A stretch of 24,303 nucleotides of DNA from NCBI GenBank assembly GCA_003105305.1, contig PQAQ01000204.1:1-24303 (forward strand), written 5' to 3'. Below the pieces are notes generated by a model. The model made no database searches. It saw nothing but the letters and a program-made list of their open reading frames with translations, and was not told where the DNA came from. Source of the DNA: Candidatus Methylomirabilota bacterium. GTDB lineage: Bacteria > Methylomirabilota > Methylomirabilia > Methylomirabilales > Methylomirabilaceae. This document shows positions 9,327 to 16,963 of this stretch, one piece after another (positions within the stretch are counted from its first letter, which is position 1; each line of letters begins with the position of its first letter). The position numbers and the translations under genes are program-made.

Positions 9327-10436
9327 CTACCTGCTCACGATCTTCCATGTCAGGTCCGGGACCGGCAGCAACTCGGCGCTCTCGGCCCAGGCCACCCCGT
9401 TCATATACCAGATGACGTTGGTTCCTCCGGCGCCATTGTAGCGCCAGAGGATATCGATATTCCCGTCGCTGTTGTAATCCCCGGTCCCGACGATCTGCCA
9501 CGTCGGATCCCCTACCGGGATCAGTTCTGCGCTCCCGATCCATGACGCGTAGTTGAGATACCAGACTAAGTTGTAGCCGCCGGCTCCGTCGTAGCGCCAG
9601 AGGATGTCGGCACTCCCATCTTTATTGAAATCGCCCGTGCCCACGATCTGCCAGCTCGGGTCGGATACGCCGAGCAACACGGCACTCCCGATCCAATTCG
9701 TCCCGTTCATGTACCACACGACATTCGAACCACTGGACGCGTTCCGCCAGAGGATATCGATAAAAGTGTCGTTATTGAAATCCCCGGTCCCCACGATCTG
9801 CCAACTCAGATCGCTGACGGGGATGAGCTCGGCGCTCCCGATCCATTCCGCCCCGTTCATGTACCAGACGACGTTAGCGCCGCTTGAGATATTGCGCCAC
9901 AGAATATCGGCATGCGTGTCTTTGTTGAAGTCGCCCGTCCCTGCGATCTGCCAGTGCAGATCGCCGACCGGAAGCACGTCGGCGCCACCCAGGAAGGTTG
10001 CCGCTGCGGTCACACCGCCAATGGAATCACCCAGGGTGTCTGGATCGAGAGGGATCTTCGCATCTCTCGGATCAGCAATGCTCCCAAGAGAAGATCGAAC
10101 GATCCTTCCTCCCGCCTTCCGGGGATCGTCGACGGAGAACGGCCCTGACGATCCCCTCCTTACGTTTCCCATGACGTTCGGCGGAATCCTCGGCGAAGGG
10201 GTCTTCCTGGGATTCGAGATGATCCCCATTTTGCGCGTGTTCCCTGAGGAGGTTGCTGCGACTCGGGCACCGGAAGGTCGGGGGCCTTCAGGACCGGCCT
10301 CCATCGTAGCGCCGACGGCGGTCAACGGCCGCACCGCTCCCTCGGTGTTCCCGAGGAACCAGGCACGGTTGTAGCCTCCTGTGCCGTAATACCGCCACAG
10401 GATATCCTCCTGACTATCGTTGTTGAAATCGACTTT
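9327..10436 (-). repeat. FG-GAP-like C-terminal module, copy 3 (C1 peptidase)
   Basis: Residues 878-1246. First unit VDFNNDSQEDILWRYYG, then an insert at 908-1026 with NPR at 952, SPR at 958, DPR at 981 and 999. Four units follow, opening near 1038, 1088, 1138 and 1189, with a closing WKIVSR. The insert is closest to that of the LRR protein (both carry NVMG, DDPRKAGG and RSSL). Confidence 0.85.
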
Positions 10437-13067
10437 GGGAGAGAAAACCCTGGTAATGGAGACGTCATCGATATACCAATTGTCGAAATAATAGAGGTCG
10501 CCGATGATCACGAAGGCCACGAATGTCGTCTCGTCATTCAGGTTGTGTGTGATGATCGTGTCGATCGTCTCCGGGCCGATATCGACGGCGGTCGTCGTAG
10601 CCGTCCAGGCCTCATCGGTCCAGTTCATCCTGTCCGTGCTCGTCTGGATCCGCAACTGGGTGCCGCCGGTCTCCCATGCCCTCAGGAAATGCTTGAAGCG
10701 CAGACGCAGCTGGGAATATCCGATCGTGCTAATAGGCGGAGTAACCAATCGAGTCACGCCCGGAACGACATCCTCGAACGTACAGTTCATCTCATAGGCT
10801 TGGCCGCCCGCAAAGGTCGATGGAGATAGAACCCACCCATTATAGACACCCTCCCCGATGTTCTGTTGGACCCAGCCCACGGGGAATCCCGATGAGAGAA
10901 AGCTTTCAGTAAAAGGAATGCCAGAAGGTACGGTCACTAGGAATTGGGTCGACCAAGACGATATTGTTGCTGGCTCCAGCGCGCAGCGAGCCTGCGCCTT
11001 GACGGCCCGGATCCCAGGACTATTCCAGGTATGCGTGGCGGTCAGCTGCCCGACGGGCAGCCAATCGCTGCTCGTACCGTCCCCCCAGTCAAAACGATAC
11101 TGGACGTCATCTCCCGTAGAGCACTCGGAGCCGTCCGTGGCATAGATATGGGGAGCCCCAAGATCGGCCATGGTCTCTCCAGAAGGAGTCCGGGGGGCCG
11201 AGACGAAATGCAGCAAAGTGACGGCAGGGCCGCTGTAGGTCCCGGCAACTGGGAAATTCGCCGACTCTCCGCGACCGTCCTCAAAATGGAAACGGTACGC
11301 ATGGTTGCCCAACGATAAAGAACTGGCTTCATAAAGGTAATACCCTGCTTCCGGAACCCCGGATGTCAAGACCATGGGATAGGCGGTATCGTCGATGATG
11401 ACATTCTTGACCGTGGGCGCGTCCCCGTCAGCATCGGAATAGTAAGCGAAGAAATAAAAGGAGGTTCCGATTGGCCCCGCCAGGGGATTGACATAACCAT
11501 TGGTCACGACCGGCGCATGGTTAGCAGTCGGCCCGGAGTAAGTATAGGTGACATAAAGGCTTTCTGACTGGTTATCCAGGACCAGTTCACCACCCGCATA
11601 GCCGACCTCAGTTTGGTTAATCAGGTCCTTGATCTTGAATGTCCTGAGGGTGGCGGGATTTCCCGTCGTGCTGTCCGCCATCCGGAGATAGTAGTTCCGT
11701 GTGCTTCCCGTCGTCGACAGCAGATCGGTGGCGTCGAAAACGAACGTGCCGTCCACAGCTTCGCTCGTGCCATTGAATGCATAGGCGCCGCCTTGGTAGA
11801 AGATCGCCGCCGGGTTCCATATTTCTGTAGGCGATGTCGATGCGAGATCGGAGGTGCCCAGGCTCATCGCGAGCTGGCTTCTTCGCCCATGGTTGACCGT
11901 GAATTCCGCGACCATCGATGGGGAATACCCGACCCTGGGAGTCATGACGAAGGCGAGGTCCATCTGGAAGGCCGTTTCCCTTCCTTCCGATGGACCGTCG
12001 GGGACGGCCGATACGCTCCTAAGGGCGTCGTAGGCGAGCCAGATGAATCCGTTGTCCTGCCATGAACTGCCCCAGGAGTTGACGATCTTGAAAGCGCCCT
12101 TCTCGCCGGGATCGATGACCATATTCCCATTGACGTCGCTCCAGACCGCATCGTTATATCCGACGACGGTCATGGCATGGGAGCCCTGTTCACCATTGAC
12201 AAAATACCCGATGGCCTTTCCCACCTCGGAGTCATCGTCAGTTGTGGCGGGGTCGTCCATGATGATCTGCCCCTGCCAGGACATGATAAAAGTCCCGAAT
12301 ACCGGGATGTATCCGTTGGTCAGCAGTTCCTTGATCTGCTCAATTCCGGCGTCCGTGCCCGCATTATAGAGATACTGGAAGGGATAGGTCCTCGTGCTCA
12401 GGGCATTCTGCCAGGCCGAAGTGGTCAGGCACCAGGCACGATAATCGCCATCATAAGGGAATTCGGCCAAGGTCGCGGCCCCATGCTTTTCGAGGAGGTT
12501 GTAGGCATCGATCGCCTGCGTGCCTACGTTATCTCCGCCGTTGATCATATTGTATGTCCATTTGGGGGAATACACCGTGAGGACCTGCGGCTCACGCACT
12601 AAAGCCGACATATAGGAAAGCTGATAATAGGTGGTCGCGAAAGGCAGGCAGGAGTTCAATTCTCCCTGGTCCCCTATCGGGGGGAAAAAGGTCTGTGTGC
12701 TGTTATCGACGGAATCCGGAAGTTCACCCAACAGCTCCATATTCGGGAAGGTCGCCTGGATGGAGACCCCGGAACCTTCGATAGTACTCTCGAGTTCCTG
12801 TCCGATGGGCTTAACGAGGCTGGGTTTCAGGGCTTCCTTCCCCTGCTTGGCCCTATGCGCATTGATGCGCTCCAATCCCAGCCGATTGGCGTGGACCATC
12901 TTGACACGCGGCCAGTTATCTCTGATCGTCTTGAATTGCGCGGCATCGATGGGTTTGAGCCCGGTACGCTTCGAGCCATCGGCGATCTGCTTATCGGCGG
13001 ATAGGCCGGCCAAGGAGATGATCGACAATATCCCGAGAATTGCAGTAGCTTTCGAAACCTTGGCCAT
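9327..13067 (-). CDS. Secreted papain-like (C1) cysteine peptidase with PKD, jelly-roll and FG-GAP C-terminal module
   Basis: 1246 residues; the ATG at 13067 has a strong AAGGAG 7 nt upstream (13080-13075). Signal peptide 1-24 (ILGILSIISLAGLSA), then a propeptide to about 120. The C1 domain spans about 125-375: Gln134 and Cys140 in DQGELNSCLPFA, His297 in GSHAMTVVGYND, Asn330 in NSWGSSW. The residue after the nucleophile is Leu, not the usual Trp. Residues 376-510 are a beta-rich domain I do not recognise, 515-615 look Ig/cadherin-like, and 620-713 are PKD-like (FDWGDGTSSDW). Residues 717-872 are a choice-of-anchor J-type jelly roll very like the one in the neighbouring M6 protein. The shared FG-GAP module fills 878-1246. 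The gene likely heads an operon with M6. Expected role: extracellular cysteine endopeptidase; substrate unknown. Confidence 0.9.
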   Translation of the reverse strand: MAKVSKATAILGILSIISLAGLSADKQIADGSKRTGLKPIDAAQFKTIRDNWPRVKMVHANRLGLERINAHRAKQGKEALKPSLVKPIGQELESTIEGSGVSIQATFPNMELLGELPDSVDNSTQTFFPPIGDQGELNSCLPFATTYYQLSYMSALVREPQVLTVYSPKWTYNMINGGDNVGTQAIDAYNLLEKHGAATLAEFPYDGDYRAWCLTTSAWQNALSTRTYPFQYLYNAGTDAGIEQIKELLTNGYIPVFGTFIMSWQGQIIMDDPATTDDDSEVGKAIGYFVNGEQGSHAMTVVGYNDAVWSDVNGNMVIDPGEKGAFKIVNSWGSSWQDNGFIWLAYDALRSVSAVPDGPSEGRETAFQMDLAFVMTPRVGYSPSMVAEFTVNHGRRSQLAMSLGTSDLASTSPTEIWNPAAIFYQGGAYAFNGTSEAVDGTFVFDATDLLSTTGSTRNYYLRMADSTTGNPATLRTFKIKDLINQTEVGYAGGELVLDNQSESLYVTYTYSGPTANHAPVVTNGYVNPLAGPIGTSFYFFAYYSDADGDAPTVKNVIIDDTAYPMVLTSGVPEAGYYLYEASSLSLGNHAYRFHFEDGRGESANFPVAGTYSGPAVTLLHFVSAPRTPSGETMADLGAPHIYATDGSECSTGDDVQYRFDWGDGTSSDWLPVGQLTATHTWNSPGIRAVKAQARCALEPATISSWSTQFLVTVPSGIPFTESFLSSGFPVGWVQQNIGEGVYNGWVLSPSTFAGGQAYEMNCTFEDVVPGVTRLVTPPISTIGYSQLRLRFKHFLRAWETGGTQLRIQTSTDRMNWTDEAWTATTTAVDIGPETIDTIITHNLNDETTFVAFVIIGDLYYFDNWYIDDVSITRVFSPKVDFNNDSQEDILWRYYGTGGYNRAWFLGNTEGAVRPLTAVGATMEAGPEGPRPSGARVAATSSGNTRKMGIISNPRKTPSPRIPPNVMGNVRRGSSGPFSVDDPRKAGGRIVRSSLGSIADPRDAKIPLDPDTLGDSIGGVTAAATFLGGADVLPVGDLHWQIAGTGDFNKDTHADILWRNISSGANVVWYMNGAEWIGSAELIPVSDLSWQIVGTGDFNNDTFIDILWRNASSGSNVVWYMNGTNWIGSAVLLGVSDPSWQIVGTGDFNKDGSADILWRYDGAGGYNLVWYLNYASWIGSAELIPVGDPTWQIVGTGDYNSDGNIDILWRYNGAGGTNVIWYMNGVAWAESAELLPVPDLTWKIVSR

Positions 13068-13148
13068 CGTATTTCTCCTTAATCTACCCCGGATCGCATT
13101 TGTCCCTAAACCACTATATATAAATGAGATGGGTCAAGTAATGGGCCC

Positions 13149-13177
13149 AATATCGCACTTAATGACCATTTGTTCAA
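13149..13177 (-). promoter_or_regulatory. Candidate promoter for the C1-M6 peptidase operon
   Basis: The 152-bp gap upstream of the C1 gene is clearly AT-richer than its surroundings. On the minus strand TTGAAC (13177-13172), a 17-bp spacer and GATATT (13154-13149) form a moderate sigma70-like pair. A TATATATA run lies nearer the gene, after a TTGACC, but with poor spacing. Weak evidence. Confidence 0.3.
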
Positions 13178-13219
13178 GTCTTTATTATTGTCTCTATTTT
13201 AGTACCTGATATTATGGCG

Positions 13220-14329
13220 CTAATGATTGACGATCTTCCATGTCAGATCCGGAACCGGCGGCAACTCGGCGCTCTCGGCCCAATTCACCCCGTTCATGCA
13301 CCAGATGACGTTGTGTCCCCCCGCTCCGTCGTAGCGCCAGAGGATATCCACATTCCCGTCGTTGTTGTAATCCCCAGTTCCGACAATCCGCCACGTCGTA
13401 TCCTCTACCGGGATCAGTTCGGCGCTTCCGATCCAGGCCGCTTCCTGCATGTACCAGACGACATTAAATCCGCCGGCCCCTTCATAGCGCCATAGGATAT
13501 CGATACTCGTATCGTTATTGAAATCTCCCGTCCCGACGACCCTCCAATTCGGATCGGATACCCCGAGAAGCAGCGCGCTGCCGATCCACTCTGTCTCGTT
13601 CATGTACCAGACAACGTTCGAACCACTTGCGATATTGCGCCAAAGGATATCGACATGCGTGTCCTTGTTGAAGTCTCCGGTGCCGACAATCTGCCAGCTC
13701 AAGTCTGTCACGGGAAGGAGCTCCGCGCTTCCAGTCCACTCCGTCCCGTTCATGAACCACACGACGTCCGAGCCGGTGGCCATATTTCGCCAGAGGATAT
13801 CGATATGGTCGTCATTGTTGAAATCTCCAGTCCCCACGATCTGCCAGTTCAAGTCGCCCACGGGAAGCACGTCGGCGCCCCCTAGGAGACTCGGCGCTGC
13901 GGTCACTCCACCGGAAGCATCCCTTGGGGCCTCGGAATCGCAAACGACTATCACCTCTCGCGGATCGGCAGTGCTCATGAGAGAAGATCGGACGACCTTT
14001 CCTCCCGCCTTCCGCGGGTCATCAAATGAGGCCGGCCCCGGCGTTCGCCTGTTGCTATCGCCCATGACGTTCCGCGGAACCCTCTGCAAAGCGCCCTTCC
14101 TTGGATCTGAGATAACACCCATATCACGCAGGTTCCCGGATGATGTTGCCATGACCCGATTCCCGGCCCGCCTTCCGCCAGTAAGGCCGGCCTCCATCGG
14201 AGTGCTGACGGCTGTCAACGGCAGACCTGCTCCTACAGTGTTCCCGAGGAACCAAGCACGGTTGTAGCCGCCCTCGCCATAATACCGCCACAAAATGTCT
14301 TCCCGCCCGTCCCCGTTGAAATCGACTTT
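13220..14329 (-). repeat. FG-GAP-like C-terminal module, copy 4 (LRR protein)
   Basis: Last 369 residues of the frame. First unit VDFNGDGREDILWRYYG and NRAWFLGN, then an insert at 13886-14239 with three DPR motifs (frame residues 953, 982, 1000) and VPRNVMG, then four FG-GAP-like units and a closing WKIVNH. Confidence 0.85.
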
Positions 14330-16963
14330 CCTGGAGGGAGATGCCGACATGATGGCGAAGTCCGCGTTCGACTCGTCCGAGATGCCGCTTTGCCAGACGA
14401 GGACCCGATAGTCGGTCCCTGGCGTATCGCCAATTGCCCACGATAGGGTCCCGTCCGTAGAGGCGGCGGTCCCCAGTGTTCTCTGATAGACTCCACTTTT
14501 ATAGAGATCGATGGTCACGGAGCCAGTCAGACCCGTCTGCATCCAGGTGATGTTATGGGCCGAACCCGCCGCCCAGGCTTCGCCGCCGTTGGGCGAGACG
14601 ACCGTAATCGTCGGCACGATGACGGTCGCCGAATAATCCCGGTTCAGCTGGTCGGCTATAACGGAGGGGTAGGGCATGAAGGCTGGATTAAAAGCATAGC
14701 CCGCGAGAGTCGGGGTAGCTGTTCCCGACCATCCGGCGGGAACGACGACGTCATAGACGCCGGATCCGTTAGTTACCGGATTTCCAGGGAGCCCGGATAT
14801 CACCACGCCTGGCAGAGGCGATTCGCCCACCATGACGGCTCCCGAGATGTGGACGTTGATCTGAAGCCAAGCTATGGCTGAAACCTCGACGCTGAGCCCG
14901 CTCTCGACGACGTTCTGGTTGGCTGAGTGGGCCTCGGTGAGCGTCTGGACAACGAAGTAATAGGTCTCGCCCGGCGTCAAGCCGGTCACCTTGAAAGACG
15001 AGGAGGACTTGTCCGACGTGGTTCCTGCGAGCGTATAAGGGCCACTTGCAGTCTGCGAGCTATAGATCTCATAGTGGCCCGAGTTACCCGAATAGGCGAT
15101 CGGGATCCACGATATGAGTATGGCCCCCCCGTCCCGAGCAGTCGCCACGACGTTCGATGGCGCCACGGTCTGCGTCGCCGCCCAATCCGGATCCTTCGTG
15201 TTCAGGAAAGTGATCAGCGCTTCGTCTGAAGCGTATAGCGCGTTGTAGGCGAGGCTCGTCGAGGCCGGGTTAAGAGCGGTCAGGTTTGCCAAGGATGAGG
15301 GAATGGGACCGGCCAGCCTATTTCCATAGATACGCAGGATTGTCAGTTGGGTCAAATTGCCTAGCTCTGCCGGGATCGTCCCCTCAAGCAAGTTATCGTA
15401 GATAGAGAGGTCGACCAGCTGGGTCAGGGCCCCCAGCTCGGGCGGGATGGAACCACTGAGGTTGTTGGAATAAAGATGTAAGTATTTTAAGCTGTGAAGG
15501 TTCCCCAATGTCGTGGGGATAGGGCCGCTGAGCTCGTTGAGATGGATATATAGATACTGTAGGTTGGCCAGATCGCCCAGTTCCGGCGGAATCCCGCCGG
15601 AAAGCTGGTTACCGTGGAGTAAGAGTTGCCTCAGGGCCGTCAGGCTTCCGAGCTCCGGAGGGATCGAGCCGTTCAGTTCGTTGAATTCTAATAAAAGTGT
15701 CTTCAGAGCTGTCAATCCAGCGAAGGACACAGGAATTGTCCCGGTCAAGCTGTTGAATCGGAGATCCAAGTTGACGAGCTTGCTTAAGCTCCCCAATTCG
15801 GGGGGAAGTGAACCGTTCAGGTTATTGTTTCCGGCGATCAGATCAGTCAGCCTGGACAGATTTCCAAAACTCGCCGGGATAGGCCCGTTGAGTTGGTTGT
15901 TAGCGATACGGAGGAAGACCAGAGAGGAGAGATTCCCCCACTCCTCAGGAATCGCTCCGCTTAACTGGTTCGAATGCATCACCAGAGTCTCAAGGGCAGT
16001 CAGGTTGCCGAGACTCGCTGGGAGAAGTCCACTGAACTGATTGTCGTGCAGGTCGAGCGTTTTCAGGTTGACCAGGTTCCCCAATTCGGAAGGCAGGGAA
16101 CCGCTGAGATGATTGGTGTATAGCGACGCATATTGGAGGTCAGTTAAATTCCCCAAGCTCGCGGGGAGAGGGCCGCTGAACTGGTTATTGCAGAGATCGA
16201 GCGCCGTGAGCTTGGTCAGGTCGCCCAGCTCGGTTGGGAGCGATCCGGTGAGTTGATTCGCGGTGAGAAGAAGTCTGATCAGGTCCGTCAGGTTACCCAT
16301 GCTCGGAGGAAGAGAGCCGACGAGCCTGTTGGAACGGAGGTCCAGGACGGTCAGATAGGGAAGATCGCCGATCGCGGGGGGGAGACTCCCAACAAGATTA
16401 TTCGCCGCAAGGGTTATCGCCGTGATATTCCCCCCGTTCGAAGTGATGCCGTACCAGGTGCCTTCCGTGCCCGGCATAGCGAAGCCATCGGTATGAAGCG
16501 GCGGGGTTTTCCAGCCCCTATTTGTTGTCCAAGCATCGCCGTTCGTGGAGTTGTAGAAAGCGATCAAGGCCTGGCGCTCTGTCGCACTTGTCGTGAATGA
16601 TACCTCGTTGCCATAGACCGTATCCAGCGCATTGGCCGCGTACGCCCTGGCGTAGTAAGTGGTCGCACCCGCCAGTCCTGTCAACAAACCCGTGAACGCG
16701 CCGGTCGTGGACGCGGCGCCGGCATCGGTAAAGCTATCAGCGAGGGTCGGCGAGCCGGTGGTGTTCCAGACAAAGCCGTGGGCTGTTGGACTCGGCGACC
16801 CAAGGGCTGTGATATCTCCGTTACCCGTGGCCGTGACCGCGTTCACGGAGGTCGCCGCCTGGGTGGTCACGGCGGGGGCCACCGCGATAACTAAGTCAGG
16901 CGCCATGGCCGCCGAAACAACGCTGACGTTCCCGGCCCTGTCCCGCTGAACTGCGGTGATCAC
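13220..16963 (-). CDS. LRR protein with FN3, Ig-like and FG-GAP C-terminal module (3' part of a frameshifted gene)
   Basis: 1247 codons from a GTG at 16963; the frame really continues the upstream exported fragment, giving about 1468 residues if one G is removed. It opens mid-domain: ITAVQRDRAGNVS is the last strand of an Ig-like domain begun in the other frame. Then come an FN3-like domain (about 28-126), an LRR N-cap (ERQALIAFYNSTNGD, WYGIT), and 15 complete 24-residue plant-type LRRs with partial units at both ends (179-575). An FN3 domain (YYFVVQTL), a carboxypeptidase-regulatory-like domain and one SPNGGE Ig-like domain follow. The shared FG-GAP module starts at 879 and ends in WKIVNH, not the SR of the other three. 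Probable role: extracellular binding of protein or glycan. I see no catalytic domain. Confidence 0.85.
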   Translation of the reverse strand: MITAVQRDRAGNVSVVSAAMAPDLVIAVAPAVTTQAATSVNAVTATGNGDITALGSPSPTAHGFVWNTTGSPTLADSFTDAGAASTTGAFTGLLTGLAGATTYYARAYAANALDTVYGNEVSFTTSATERQALIAFYNSTNGDAWTTNRGWKTPPLHTDGFAMPGTEGTWYGITSNGGNITAITLAANNLVGSLPPAIGDLPYLTVLDLRSNRLVGSLPPSMGNLTDLIRLLLTANQLTGSLPTELGDLTKLTALDLCNNQFSGPLPASLGNLTDLQYASLYTNHLSGSLPSELGNLVNLKTLDLHDNQFSGLLPASLGNLTALETLVMHSNQLSGAIPEEWGNLSSLVFLRIANNQLNGPIPASFGNLSRLTDLIAGNNNLNGSLPPELGSLSKLVNLDLRFNSLTGTIPVSFAGLTALKTLLLEFNELNGSIPPELGSLTALRQLLLHGNQLSGGIPPELGDLANLQYLYIHLNELSGPIPTTLGNLHSLKYLHLYSNNLSGSIPPELGALTQLVDLSIYDNLLEGTIPAELGNLTQLTILRIYGNRLAGPIPSSLANLTALNPASTSLAYNALYASDEALITFLNTKDPDWAATQTVAPSNVVATARDGGAILISWIPIAYSGNSGHYEIYSSQTASGPYTLAGTTSDKSSSSFKVTGLTPGETYYFVVQTLTEAHSANQNVVESGLSVEVSAIAWLQINVHISGAVMVGESPLPGVVISGLPGNPVTNGSGVYDVVVPAGWSGTATPTLAGYAFNPAFMPYPSVIADQLNRDYSATVIVPTITVVSPNGGEAWAAGSAHNITWMQTGLTGSVTIDLYKSGVYQRTLGTAASTDGTLSWAIGDTPGTDYRVLVWQSGISDESNADFAIMSASPSRKVDFNGDGREDILWRYYGEGGYNRAWFLGNTVGAGLPLTAVSTPMEAGLTGGRRAGNRVMATSSGNLRDMGVISDPRKGALQRVPRNVMGDSNRRTPGPASFDDPRKAGGKVVRSSLMSTADPREVIVVCDSEAPRDASGGVTAAPSLLGGADVLPVGDLNWQIVGTGDFNNDDHIDILWRNMATGSDVVWFMNGTEWTGSAELLPVTDLSWQIVGTGDFNKDTHVDILWRNIASGSNVVWYMNETEWIGSALLLGVSDPNWRVVGTGDFNNDTSIDILWRYEGAGGFNVVWYMQEAAWIGSAELIPVEDTTWRIVGTGDYNNDGNVDILWRYDGAGGHNVIWCMNGVNWAESAELPPVPDLTWKIVNH
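15240..16429 (-). repeat. Leucine-rich repeat array (15 full 24-residue repeats)
   Basis: The 72-bp period encodes LGNLxxLxxLxLxxNxLSG followed by IP or LP, x2, with partial repeats at both ends. This is the plant-specific LRR consensus, which also occurs in bacterial secreted proteins (family knowledge). The repeats have diverged at DNA level, so this is an old array, not a fresh expansion. Confidence 0.9.

Noticed and set aside
9277..9543. 89-codon N-terminal extension of the M6 peptidase
   Set aside because: It overlaps the end of the C1 gene out of frame and would bury the signal peptide; the ATG at 9276 has a good ribosome site.
16961..16963. Independent gene starting at GTG 16963
   Set aside because: It would start inside an Ig strand, without signal peptide or spaced ribosome site; joining to the upstream frame restores a normal domain.
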